A stretch of 45,717 bases of DNA, taken from NCBI GenBank assembly GCA_027491235.1, contig JAIXWO010000028.1, forward strand, positions 1 through 45,717, read 5' to 3'. The position numbers and the translations under genes were made by a program. Origin of the DNA: Sphingomonadales bacterium. GTDB lineage: Bacteria > Pseudomonadota > Alphaproteobacteria > Sphingomonadales > Sphingomonadaceae. The first letter of the stretch is position 1; each line of letters starts with the position of its first letter. Below the pieces are notes generated by a model. That model saw only the letters and a list, made by a program, of their open reading frames with translations. It was not told the DNA's origin and did no database searches. Shown here piece by piece: positions 1 to 8,006 of this stretch.

Positions 1-60
1 CATCATGGAGAGGGTCATGGTTCTATGAAAGCAGGTAAATTCTTAAGACAACTTCGCTAA
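1..60 (+). CDS. C-terminal end of an unknown protein (5' end outside the window)
   Basis: The first reading frame is open from base 1 and stops with TAA at 58-60. It gives a 19-residue tail that begins HHGEGHG, is rich in His and Gly, and ends with a basic stretch, KFLRQLR. No family can be named from so little. An internal ATG at 25-27 would give only an 11-residue peptide, so a longer gene entering from the left is more likely. The tail is followed in the same direction by genes for secreted proteins, so it may belong to the same unit. Confidence 0.4.
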   Translation, partial: HHGEGHGSMKAGKFLRQLR

Positions 61-102
61 TTTCTGTATCTCCACCTCGATTGCTGACGCTGACAATCGA
101 TA

Positions 103-240
103 TTGCAATCACTTGATCGCTTCATTTTTCTGCTAGCGCTCATCTTGAGTGCGAATGCTATGGCTAATTCGCCACACTGCCGACATCGTTTTATCAATGC
201 CAATTTAGAATTGATTTGGCATTGCACTAAAAGCTCATGA
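103..240 (+). CDS. Possible small secreted peptide, 45 aa
   Basis: From a TTG at 103 the frame encodes about 45 residues. The N-terminus looks like a signal peptide: MQSLDRF, then a hydrophobic run FIFLLALILSANAMA with an Ala-x-Ala-type cleavage site. The short mature part (about 24 residues) has two Cys, each preceded by or close to His (PHC near the start, WHC near the end). I see no convincing ribosome binding site before the TTG and no ATG that would include the signal peptide, which is the main weakness. The next two genes on this strand also encode signal peptides, which supports a small secretion-linked group. It could instead be the decayed remnant of a longer gene. Confidence 0.35.
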   Translation: MQSLDRFIFLLALILSANAMANSPHCRHRFINANLELIWHCTKSS

Positions 241-354
241 TTTGGTTCGGCGCAGGTAGTGATACCGGTGCATGGCAACTCGAACTTATCAAAAATCATG
301 TGATTAATAACCCGTCCCTCACCAAAACGCTTGGTTCGAACAAGGAATCTATCA

Positions 355-714
355 ATGACACCGCAGCGACTCAATAAGATTTTTGTATTGTGCGTAAGCT
401 TGATCAGCTTTTTCAAAGTGAACGCTGCAGACAGCGCGCAAAACGCTAGTGCTGCTAGCGCACACGCAAGCAAAGCCGTGGCTTTAGGCATCGCCGCATC
501 GGGCCAAGCAACTTTGGGCGTCATGGCAGTGCCCATGTTATCCGGCGGCGTTGTTAGTGGCGGCGTAGGCGACGCAAGCACGGCGGCAGGCAAGAACTCT
601 GCAGCTGCAGCAGGTATGTTGAACACCGGCCCGTTACCGATTACGGATGAGACGATCACGGTCACATCACCGACCGAGGCACTGAAACAGCGCACATCGG
701 CGACACCTCGCTAA
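355..714 (+). CDS. Small secreted Ala/Ser/Gly-rich protein, unknown function
   Basis: The ATG at 355 is preceded by AAGGA at 342-346 with good spacing, so I prefer it to the TTG at 331. The 119-residue product has a basic start (MTPQRLNK), a hydrophobic core and a probable cleavage after VNA near residue 24. The mature chain is low in complexity: Ala/Ser-rich, then a Gly/Val/Met stretch that might insert in a membrane, then a Thr-rich tail ending in basic residues. It has no Cys in the mature part. I recognise no family. The DUF2145 gene follows 134 bp downstream on the same strand and may be functionally linked. Confidence 0.6.
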   Translation: MTPQRLNKIFVLCVSLISFFKVNAADSAQNASAASAHASKAVALGIAASGQATLGVMAVPMLSGGVVSGGVGDASTAAGKNSAAAAGMLNTGPLPITDETITVTSPTEALKQRTSATPR

Positions 715-848
715 GAAGCACTCAGCGTCTTTTTGAAGATTAGTCGGCCACAGGTGATTCGTGGCTATTTATCGCGCACTAGTTCGGAGTTAGACGTGAT
801 CTTTTTTTGCCAACAGATATTCAGCCAAGCTTCAGCGCTTTACATCAG

Positions 849-1646
849 ATGAAAAATTTTATTGCAAAGCTTTTCCTTGGCCTTTGTCTACTGCACATCG
901 GTTGCATGGGATTTGCCACCAGTTTCAGTGGTAGCAGCGCACAGGCAAGCACGCATTTTCCTGCGGAAGAAATTATTGGATTTGCGAAGAAAGTTGAGCG
1001 CACATTGGCGAGCGAGGGTGCTCATGTGGCGATAGTGGCGAGAATGGGGCGTCCATTGTCTGAAATGCCGGAGGGCATGCATTTCACGCAGGTGGCATTT
1101 GCGGTGTATTCGAACATCACGCTAGCCAATGGCAGCACCGTGCCCGGCTATGCGATTTACAATCTCTACCAGAAAGATGATCGCCCGAACGTTAGTATGC
1201 TTGTTCAGGATTTTCCGGTTGATTTTTTTGCGGGTGTCGCGCAGCTTGAAGCAGGCATTCTGATACCCTCGCCTGAATTACAGCAGCGACTGCTACAGGT
1301 CATTGCATCGTCTTCATATGCAGCCTTGCACGATCCTCGGTATTCGCTGATCGCGAATCCTTATACGTTGGGTCGGCAAAATTGCACGGAATTCGTCCTT
1401 GATGTGATTAATGCTGCGATCTATCAAACGAGCGACATCAACATCATCAAGGCAAACACCAAAGCCTATTTCAAGGCGCAAACCGTCAACGTTAATCCGC
1501 TCAAGCTGATGTTGGGTTCGATGTTTTCTGCTGAGGTGAGTACATCAGATCAGCGGGGCAAACCAGTTACAGCTACCTTTGAGAAGATTGCTGACTACCT
1601 GCAGATTTACGACCATGGCAGCAAGGTGCTGATGCTTACGCCTTGA
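849..1646 (+). CDS. Secreted DUF2145 family protein (permuted papain-like fold, possible hydrolase)
   Basis: The ATG at 849 gives a 265-residue protein beginning with a clear signal peptide (MKNFIAKLFLGLCLLHIGC, then MGFA). A TTG at 807 would add 14 residues in front of it and spoil the signal. The body resembles DUF2145 proteins. It has a conserved His in a short beta segment (MHFTQVAFAVY, His near residue 78) and a Cys in QNCTEF near residue 179. This His-before-Cys order is seen in circularly permuted NlpC/P60-type folds, so a periplasmic amidase or peptidase role is possible, but no substrate is known to me. The Cys near residue 19 is not in a good lipobox, because His occupies the -3 position. 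No strong ribosome binding site is visible. Confidence 0.7.
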   Translation: MKNFIAKLFLGLCLLHIGCMGFATSFSGSSAQASTHFPAEEIIGFAKKVERTLASEGAHVAIVARMGRPLSEMPEGMHFTQVAFAVYSNITLANGSTVPGYAIYNLYQKDDRPNVSMLVQDFPVDFFAGVAQLEAGILIPSPELQQRLLQVIASSSYAALHDPRYSLIANPYTLGRQNCTEFVLDVINAAIYQTSDINIIKANTKAYFKAQTVNVNPLKLMLGSMFSAEVSTSDQRGKPVTATFEKIADYLQIYDHGSKVLMLTP

Positions 1647-1860
1647 TGTAATCGCCAACATCCCGAGAGAGCATTGGCAGCGGAGGGATGATGCGCAAGA
1701 ACCCTAGCTGCGATTAAGCAGACGACCAAATTCAATTGCGACCCGGGCGAGAAAGTCGCTCAGGAAGCAGGTGCGCGCCAGTGTCGTTCTTAGTTCCGCC
1801 ACTAACCATATTTCATTTTGTATTTGCTGAGTTGAACAATGAAAATGCAAAGCCACCTAG

Positions 1861-3033
1861 TTACGCATCCCCACCAAACAAATCCCGACTGTAGACCTTG
1901 TCAGCCACGTCATTCAGTGTACCCGTCTTGCGGTTCGCAATAATCACATCAGCCTCTCGCTTGAACACTCCGAGATCATTGACCACACGAGAGTGGTAAA
2001 ACTCGACCTCTGTTAAAACCGGCTCATAAACTATCACTTCAATACCCTTGGCTTTGATACGCTTCATGATGCCCTGAATGCTTGATGCCCGAAAGTTATC
2101 CGAGCCAGCTTTCATGATGAGCCGATAGACTCCAACGGTTTTAGGATTCTTGCGGATGATTTCATCGGCAATGAAGTCCTTGCGTACTGAATTAGCTTCG
2201 ACGATGGCGCGAATTAGATTTTGCGGGACTTCGCGATAATTTGCCAACAATTGCTTGGTATCTTTCGGCAGGCAATATCCACCATACCCAAAACTTGGGT
2301 TATTGTAGTGCGCACCGATCCGCGGATCTAGGCACACGCCATCAATAATCTGCCGCGTATCCAGACCGTGAGTCGCTGCGTAAGTGTCAAGTTCATTGAA
2401 ATAAGCAACCCGCATCGCCAGATAGGTGTTTGCAAAGAGCTTGATGGCCTCAGCTTCGGTACTGTCAGTGAAAAGCGTTGGAATATCCTTCCGCACTGCA
2501 CCTTGCTGGAGTAGCGCAGCAAAAACTTCGGCACGTTCCGACTGCTCACCAACCACAATGCGGGATGGGTGAAGGTTGTCATGCAGCGCTTTACCTTCGC
2601 GTAGAAACTCTGGCGAGAAGATCAGATTCGCAGCACCCAAGGCTTCGCGCGTCTTGGCCGTATAGCCAACCGGTACGGTCGATTTAATCACCATCACTGC
2701 CTTAGGATTGATGGACATGGCATCACGAATCACTGCCTCGATCGATTGCGTATTGAAATAGTTAGTTTCGGGATCGTAGTCTGTTGGAGTGGCGATGATG
2801 ACGAAGTCGGCGCCGGTGTAGGCGTCGTGCTTGTCCAAGGTCGCTCTAAAATTTAGCTGATTTTGCTTCAGAAAATCAGCAATATCAGCATCTTCAATCG
2901 GCGATTCCTTTCGCTCAAGCATGGCCACTTTGTCCGCGACGATATCGAGCGCGACCACCTCATTGTGCTGTGCGAGTAAAACGGCGTTAGACAGACCTAC
3001 GTAGCCTGTGCCTGCGATGGCGATTTTTGGCAT
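1861..3033 (-). CDS. ugd: UDP-glucose 6-dehydrogenase
   Basis: This 390-residue cytosolic enzyme oxidises UDP-glucose to UDP-glucuronate with two NAD+. The N-terminal nucleotide-binding loop GTGYVG is at residues 8-13. The catalytic Cys lies in [10 protein letters not shown] near residue 254, and the length matches the short Ugd type found in enterobacteria. A C-terminal UDP-binding domain follows (VGVYRL...[11 protein letters not shown]). It is the last sugar gene of the cluster on this strand and is separated from the dehydratase gene by about 370 bp holding a parE remnant on the other strand. It may therefore have its own promoter in 3034-3136. GlcA is a common acidic residue in capsules and O-antigens. 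Confidence 0.95.
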   Translation of the reverse strand: MPKIAIAGTGYVGLSNAVLLAQHNEVVALDIVADKVAMLERKESPIEDADIADFLKQNQLNFRATLDKHDAYTGADFVIIATPTDYDPETNYFNTQSIEAVIRDAMSINPKAVMVIKSTVPVGYTAKTREALGAANLIFSPEFLREGKALHDNLHPSRIVVGEQSERAEVFAALLQQGAVRKDIPTLFTDSTEAEAIKLFANTYLAMRVAYFNELDTYAATHGLDTRQIIDGVCLDPRIGAHYNNPSFGYGGYCLPKDTKQLLANYREVPQNLIRAIVEANSVRKDFIADEIIRKNPKTVGVYRLIMKAGSDNFRASSIQGIMKRIKAKGIEVIVYEPVLTEVEFYHSRVVNDLGVFKREADVIIANRKTGTLNDVADKVYSRDLFGGDA

Positions 3034-3136
3034 TAAAGAAATCTCGATAGTAAAGCAGGTGTTAAGTTTATATGGTGCGTTTGGAGCCTCGTTTTCTCAC
3101 GCACTTAGGCTGGCCTCGACTTGAGACGAGACGGTC

Positions 3137-3361
3137 GTGTCTGCTATCGAAGCGCTGATGGGCGGCACAAACATCACATGTGTCAAAGCACGCGATGATA
3201 TAGGCCCTGACATTCACAACCTATATATCGCACGGCATAGCGGAAGGGAGTGCCACTTTGTTGTTTTCAGAACGGGCGAAGGCAGGATCATCGAAATTCT
3301 TAGGGTACTTGATGAGAGCATGGATCTGGTCCGGCACGTATCGGAGATCACTAACGATTAA
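3137..3361 (+). pseudogene. Truncated ParE-type toxin remnant
   Basis: The 74-residue frame ends with the C-terminal half of a RelE/ParE toxin: a DDIGPDI turn, a beta strand CHFVVFR and the typical end IIEILRVLDESMDLVRHV. Full ParE proteins are roughly 95-100 residues and begin with two helices, which are missing here. In frame, a TGA at 3122-3124 blocks extension upstream, and the only start is a GTG at 3137 that gives an unrelated N-terminus. There is no antitoxin gene in the 100 bp before ugd. It reads as a decayed toxin left between ugd and the rest of the cluster. Translation of a short product cannot be excluded. Confidence 0.7.
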
Positions 3362-3400
3362 TTAGCCAACTCGACCCAGAACAAGGGAATCCGCAGGACA

Positions 3401-5377
3401 TTACCCCGCCAGCCCCATCGCTCGAGCCTCAGCCTCCTGCTCCATGTACACCCAATCCACAATCGCATCACTCGGCGTATAACCAGGCACCAACTGCTGC
3501 ATCATCGTGCGAATCAAACTCACGTCGTTCACATTCAGCGCCACCTCCAGCGAACCCAGCTTGGCTTCCAGATCGCTCCATGCAATGAAATCTTCATTCG
3601 CCTTCATGATACGCGGATGCGAAGTTTGCTTGGGGTTGTCACCAATCAGCAGCTCTTCGTAGAGTTTTTCACCCGGACGTAAACCGGTGATCTCGATGCC
3701 GATATCGCCATCTGGATTTTGTTCATCTTTAAGATTCAGGCCAGAGAGCTCAATCATGCGGCGAGCCAGGTCCATGATTTTTACTGACTCACCCATATCC
3801 AGCACAAAGACATCGCCGCCCTTGGCCATCGCGCCCGCCTGAATCACAAGCTGCGCCGCTTCGGGTACCGTCATGAAATAGCGCGTGATCTCAGGATGCG
3901 TGAGCGTAATTGGTCCGCCATCGCGTATCTGCTGCCGGAATTTAGGTACGACAGATCCAGAAGAACCCAGCACATTACCAAATCGGACCATCGTAAATTT
4001 GGTACTACTCTTTGAAAATGACTGATTCGCCGCTAACGCCTGCAACACCATCTCTGCCAAACGCTTGCTGGCGCCCATGATGTTAGTTGGGCGAACGGCC
4101 TTGTCCGTACTGATCAACACAAAGTCAGCCACACCATTTTCTACAGCAGCCTTAGCGGCTTTGAGAGTACCCAAAACATTATTCTTAATACCCTCGGCAG
4201 GATTATGTTCAACTAGTGGCACATGCTTGTAAGCAGCAGCGTGGTATACCGTATCTGGCTTCCAGGTCGACATAATCTCATGCATGCGCTGCTCATCCTG
4301 AACCGACGCGAGCAAGGGTACTAACTTTATTTTGGAATCGGAGAGTTTTTCTTCCAACTCCTGATGGATAGCATAGAGCGCGAATTCGGTTTGCTCAATC
4401 AAGAGCAGACTTTCCGGTCCCACACTCAGAATCTGGCGGCAGAGCTCACTCCCTATCGAGCCACCTGCACCAGTTACTAGCACGACTTTGTTAACGATAT
4501 TCTTTGAGAGCAGAATATGATTGGGTACGACGGGCTCACGGCCCAGCAAGTCATCAATATCCAGCTCACGCAAATCTGAAATACTAACTTTGCCCTGCGC
4601 AAGATCAGTCACGCTAGGTAAGGTGCGAACAGACACATGCGCACTGCGCATGTCGCTGAGTATTTCGTTACGACGCTTGCGGCCTATGCTGGGCATGGCC
4701 AGCAATACAGCAGTTACGTTGAATGTTGATACGAGATTAGGTAAATCACCCGGACTATATATCGGCTGACCATTCAGTACATGGCCATGCAGGCGGTCGT
4801 CATCATCCAGAAAACCTACCACCTGCATTTCGTGGCTGTTTGCCATGGCGGTAGCCAGTTGGCGACCGGTTCTTCCGGCGCCGTAGATAAAAACTTTTGG
4901 GCGTGCGGCGCGTTTGAGGATGCTTTGGTATTCATCACCTAACCATACTCTGACCAGCGCACGTGAAGCACCGACAAACAGAAGCAGCAAAATAGGCTGG
5001 ATGATGCCAATGGTGCGAGGCACTCCCTCAACGCCGATCGCAGTAAAGATTGATGCATAGAGAAGGCCGTACACAGCTATAGCGCGCGCCACAGCCAGTA
5101 ATGCGGGCCAGCCGCTATAGCGGAAGATGGCACGATAAAAACCAGAAACGATGAATATGGGCAGCGCAAGTCCCACTGAAGCTCCAGCCGCCCATTGCAA
5201 GCCTAGGCGCCACTGACTCTGGTTTGTCATGCTAACGAAATCACCCAGACGCAGGTAAAACGCCAGCCAAACGGTAAGCACACACAGACTGAAGTCGACT
5301 AGCAAGGCCACCATACGCTTTGCCATGCGCGGCAATCCCAGGACCGGGACGACGAGTTTATGCAGAGGTTTTTCCAT
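3401..5377 (-). CDS. WbpM/CapD-type membrane UDP-GlcNAc 4,6-dehydratase
   Basis: The 658-residue product starts at an ATG at 5377; a TTG at 5437 would run into the upstream gene and add an atypical leader. Four membrane segments lie in roughly residues 20-140. A first nucleotide-binding motif, YGAGRTG, is near 165-171. A second, TGAGGSIG, is near 302-309 and starts the dehydratase domain. The catalytic region reads STDK at about 423-426 with Met-x3-Lys (MGASK, 434-438) replacing the usual Tyr-x3-Lys, a hallmark of the large WbpM group. Such enzymes convert UDP-GlcNAc to UDP-4-keto-6-deoxy-GlcNAc at the inner membrane. With the reductase and priming transferase just upstream it forms a module for making and loading QuiNAc or FucNAc. 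Confidence 0.92.
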   Translation of the reverse strand: MEKPLHKLVVPVLGLPRMAKRMVALLVDFSLCVLTVWLAFYLRLGDFVSMTNQSQWRLGLQWAAGASVGLALPIFIVSGFYRAIFRYSGWPALLAVARAIAVYGLLYASIFTAIGVEGVPRTIGIIQPILLLLFVGASRALVRVWLGDEYQSILKRAARPKVFIYGAGRTGRQLATAMANSHEMQVVGFLDDDDRLHGHVLNGQPIYSPGDLPNLVSTFNVTAVLLAMPSIGRKRRNEILSDMRSAHVSVRTLPSVTDLAQGKVSISDLRELDIDDLLGREPVVPNHILLSKNIVNKVVLVTGAGGSIGSELCRQILSVGPESLLLIEQTEFALYAIHQELEEKLSDSKIKLVPLLASVQDEQRMHEIMSTWKPDTVYHAAAYKHVPLVEHNPAEGIKNNVLGTLKAAKAAVENGVADFVLISTDKAVRPTNIMGASKRLAEMVLQALAANQSFSKSSTKFTMVRFGNVLGSSGSVVPKFRQQIRDGGPITLTHPEITRYFMTVPEAAQLVIQAGAMAKGGDVFVLDMGESVKIMDLARRMIELSGLNLKDEQNPDGDIGIEITGLRPGEKLYEELLIGDNPKQTSHPRIMKANEDFIAWSDLEAKLGSLEVALNVNDVSLIRTMMQQLVPGYTPSDAIVDWVYMEQEAEARAMGLAG

Positions 5378-5414
5378 GATGCTCAGCCCGCCGAATTCCG
5401 AGCATAATCTTTTT

Positions 5415-5975
5415 TCAATGGGATACTCCCGCACCAACGCGAACCTTCAATGCTGTCATCCACAAAATCTTCAAATCAAAAAAAAGTGATCTTCGCTGCA
5501 TGTATTCCGCATCTAAATGAACTTTTTGAGGAATCGGAAGCTCATCCCGACCATTAACTTGAGCCCAACCTGTCAGGCCTGGCACCAGTTCATGCACACC
5601 CAACTCAGTTCTCAGAGCAATCAGATCATCTTGATTGAACAACGCAGGCCTGGGGCCGACGAAGCTCATGTCGCCTTTGAAGATGCTCCAGAGCTGAGGT
5701 AATTCGTCCAGACTCGATTTGCGCAGAAAAGAACCAATGGGGGTTAGCCAGTGATCAGGGTTCTGCAGCAAGTGCGTAGCAACCGCTGGGGTATCGATCC
5801 GCATACTGCGGAACTTGGGCATTTTGAAAATTCGGTTATGGCGTCCCACCCGGTTGCTCCAGTAGAGCGCGGGCCCGGGAGAAGTAAGGCGCACCAGAAT
5901 CGCCACGAGCAAAAGCAGCAAGACTATCACCGGAGCCAAACTCAAAACAAGAACAAGATCAACTAAGCGCTTCAT
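5415..5975 (-). CDS. PglC-type phosphoglycosyl transferase (priming undecaprenyl-phosphate sugar-1-P transferase)
   Basis: This 186-residue protein is the minimal catalytic form of the bacterial sugar transferase family. It has one N-terminal hydrophobic hairpin (roughly residues 5-29), then PKFRSMR, the catalytic Asp-Glu pair in SSLDELPQ near residues 90-91, and FVGPRP and GLTGWAQVNGRD motifs. It transfers a sugar 1-phosphate from a UDP-sugar to undecaprenyl phosphate on the cytosolic membrane face and so starts the repeat unit. I prefer the ATG at 5975 to the TTG at 5981. Its start overlaps the end of the reductase gene by 17 bp, so translation is probably coupled. The large N-terminal domain of WbaP/WcaJ is absent. 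Confidence 0.93.
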   Translation of the reverse strand: MKRLVDLVLVLSLAPVIVLLLLLVAILVRLTSPGPALYWSNRVGRHNRIFKMPKFRSMRIDTPAVATHLLQNPDHWLTPIGSFLRKSSLDELPQLWSIFKGDMSFVGPRPALFNQDDLIALRTELGVHELVPGLTGWAQVNGRDELPIPQKVHLDAEYMQRRSLFFDLKILWMTALKVRVGAGVSH

Positions 5976-6900
5976 CGCCAAGCATTTCCCGTATTCCTTC
6001 TTTCAATTCAACATCTGCCCGCCAACCGAGCTCTCGCGCAATCCGTGCAGGTGAATAGCATGCAGAATCCAACAACCGGGACACCGATTCCGAGTTGAGC
6101 AACAACGGGCGATTTATCAATCGCCCCAAGACATCGCCCATACAGCCGCCGGTGCGCAACACCACTGCCGGAACACTCCATTTGTAAGTCGGTACTACCG
6201 AAATCGCACGGCTCAGCGCATCATAAATATCCCTTCCCGAATAGGAATTCGGAGAGGCCACAATATAGGTTCGACCATTCGCCGCAGGCGCTTCGACGAC
6301 CAAGCGCAACGCCGCAACCACATCGTCTACATGCACAATCGAACGCCGGTTACCCGTCTCCGGTAATGGGGGAAACCAACCCGACCGAATCCCCGCCACC
6401 ATGCGCTCCAGATTACCCCTCCCCCCCCGGCCATACACCATCGGTAGGCGAAGGTTTACCACGTGCATGCTGAACTTCGCGCCAGCTTCAAGCACCGCAT
6501 CCTCGGCAGCACGCTTGGCCCTACCATAAGGCGTTATCGGTTCGCCGGGCCAATCCTCATCTGCACACTCATCACCCGGTTCAGCCATCGCCTTAACGCT
6601 GGAAAGAAACACGAAGCGCTTCACGCCTGAATTACCTGCAGCCATTAAAAGATTACGCGTCCCCTCAAAGTTGATGCGCCAATGCGTATCAGGATCAGAT
6701 GAGGTGAAGGCATGAGCGTAGCCGGCACAGTGAAAAATAGTGTCGATACCATTGCAGGCTACGGCCAGTGAGGTAGGATTGAGCAGGTCACCGACCACAG
6801 TATCGTGGGGACTAGTAACTGCTCGTGTCAAAGCAGTATCTCCGGGCTGCAGGAGGCGACGGCCAATGAAACCGGTGGCCCCTGTCACCAGCGTCTTCAT
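5959..6900 (-). CDS. NAD-dependent epimerase/dehydratase, WbpV/WreQ-like 4-keto reductase candidate
   Basis: An extended SDR protein of 313 residues with GATGFIG at 7-13 and the catalytic SS and Tyr-x3-Lys (YGRAK, Tyr125/Lys129). The stretch VYGRGGRGNLERM followed by GNRRSIVHVDD resembles the WbpV/WreQ group, which reduces UDP-4-keto-6-deoxy-GlcNAc to UDP-QuiNAc; a FucNAc-type product is the alternative. The position between the priming transferase and a GT4 gene and the WbpM partner nearby fit this role. Its start overlaps the stop of the GT4 gene by 4 bp. A run of eight G on the coding strand falls within the GRGGRG codons (see 6421-6428). Product stereochemistry is inferred, not visible. 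Confidence 0.85.
   Translation of the reverse strand: MKTLVTGATGFIGRRLLQPGDTALTRAVTSPHDTVVGDLLNPTSLAVACNGIDTIFHCAGYAHAFTSSDPDTHWRINFEGTRNLLMAAGNSGVKRFVFLSSVKAMAEPGDECADEDWPGEPITPYGRAKRAAEDAVLEAGAKFSMHVVNLRLPMVYGRGGRGNLERMVAGIRSGWFPPLPETGNRRSIVHVDDVVAALRLVVEAPAANGRTYIVASPNSYSGRDIYDALSRAISVVPTYKWSVPAVVLRTGGCMGDVLGRLINRPLLLNSESVSRLLDSACYSPARIARELGWRADVELKEGIREMLGDEALS
6421..6428 (-). repeat. Poly-G tract (8 G on the coding strand) inside the reductase gene
   Basis: Eight consecutive C on the plus strand, next to a second C4 block one base away, encode Gly/Arg residues around 158-162 of the reductase. The frame is intact in this sequence. Such tracts can slip during replication, but eight bases is short and may be chance. 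Confidence 0.6.
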
Positions 6901-8006
6901 TGGACTAACTCGCGATAAACCGCCAGAGTTTGCTCAATGATCATCTCCTGTCCAAATTCAGTTTCAGCTAGCAATCTACCCTGTTCACCCATGCGACGGC
7001 GCAGATCAGCATCGTTAATCAACTTTTCCAGCGCCAATGCCAATGCAGCAGCATCTCGCACCGGCACCAACAGACCATTTACGCCATGCGTCACAACTTC
7101 ACGACAGCCGGGCGCGTCGGTCGTCACGATTGGCAAGCCGCAGGCAGCAGCTTCCAGCAAAGACTTGGGTAAGCCCTCGCGGTAAGACGGCAGACAGGCG
7201 ATGTGCGCCGCCTGCAACACCGACGGCATATCTTCCCGCCGCCCCCACCACTCAATGCCATGCTGTCCGTGCCAAGCGCGCAGGGTCGATTCGGGTACTG
7301 AGGCAGGGTTGGCAGGATCGGGAGCGCCCACCAGCACAAAGCGCGCGTTGACACCTCCTCGAATCAAGGAATGCGCGGCCTCGACGAACTCGCCCACACC
7401 CTTATCCCACAACATACGCGAAGTCAGCGCAATGCAAACCGGCTCTGGTGGCGGCAACGCCGGATAAAAGGCACAAACATCCACACCAGCACCCCGGATC
7501 AGCCGCAGCCGTGCGGTAGTCAACCCCGAGCATTCGAGCAAAGCCAGATCTTCTGAATTTTGCACAATAGTCAGACTACATGGCTGCGCTAGCAGGCGCC
7601 CTAGTGCTCCACCAAAGATCGGGCGAAGCAAGCGCACAAAGCGCCCAGAGGAGGTGAATAACCATCCCAATCCGGCCACCGCATTCACCTGTGCCGGCAC
7701 GCGCGCCAGCCACGCCGCCAGCGCACCCAAAATGACAGGTTTTAACGCTACGTGGTGAACCAAGTCTGGACGCTCTAGGCGATAGAGTCGCCACAGCGCT
7801 ATCACTTCGGCAAGTGGGTTGCCGCTGCGCCGCGACAATTCAAATGGAATTAGGCGGATGCCCGCATTGCGGATGACATCCGCATGCTGCCCCTCGCGGG
7901 TAGCCACCGCCACATCGAACTCCGCAGCCTGAGCTGAAACGGCGAGCGGCAGGCGATGCGAAACAAAGTACCAGTCTTCGGTAACAACAAAAAGCAGGCG
8001 TTTCAA
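6897..8006 (-). CDS. GT4 family glycosyltransferase
   Basis: The likely start is a TTG at 8006 that overlaps the stop of the asparagine-synthase-like gene (TTGA) and has AGAGGA at good spacing. This gives 369 residues starting KRLLFVVTEDWYF; a longer frame to 8099 runs deep into the neighbouring gene. The C-terminal half shows the GT4 donor site with an E-x7-E pair in EGLPKSLLE and then GLPIVTTDAPGCREVV. The N-terminal half resembles PglA/CapM-like enzymes that add the second sugar to a lipid-linked 6-deoxy HexNAc. Its place next to the reductase and priming transferase supports that it acts on the primed sugar, though the donor is unknown. Confidence 0.9.
   Translation of the reverse strand: MKRLLFVVTEDWYFVSHRLPLAVSAQAAEFDVAVATREGQHADVIRNAGIRLIPFELSRRSGNPLAEVIALWRLYRLERPDLVHHVALKPVILGALAAWLARVPAQVNAVAGLGWLFTSSGRFVRLLRPIFGGALGRLLAQPCSLTIVQNSEDLALLECSGLTTARLRLIRGAGVDVCAFYPALPPPEPVCIALTSRMLWDKGVGEFVEAAHSLIRGGVNARFVLVGAPDPANPASVPESTLRAWHGQHGIEWWGRREDMPSVLQAAHIACLPSYREGLPKSLLEAAACGLPIVTTDAPGCREVVTHGVNGLLVPVRDAAALALALEKLINDADLRRRMGEQGRLLAETEFGQEMIIEQTLAVYRELVQ

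Noticed and set aside
57-695. Minus-strand open frame of 212 codons across the first kilobase
   Set aside because: It opposes the signal-peptide gene at 355-714, has low-complexity composition that mirrors that gene's codons, and has no family resemblance.
1647-1860. Shared terminator between the convergent DUF2145 and ugd genes
   Set aside because: The only inverted repeat noticed (TTTCATT and AATGAAA near 1810-1845) is AT-only with a loop of about 20 bases, too weak to call.
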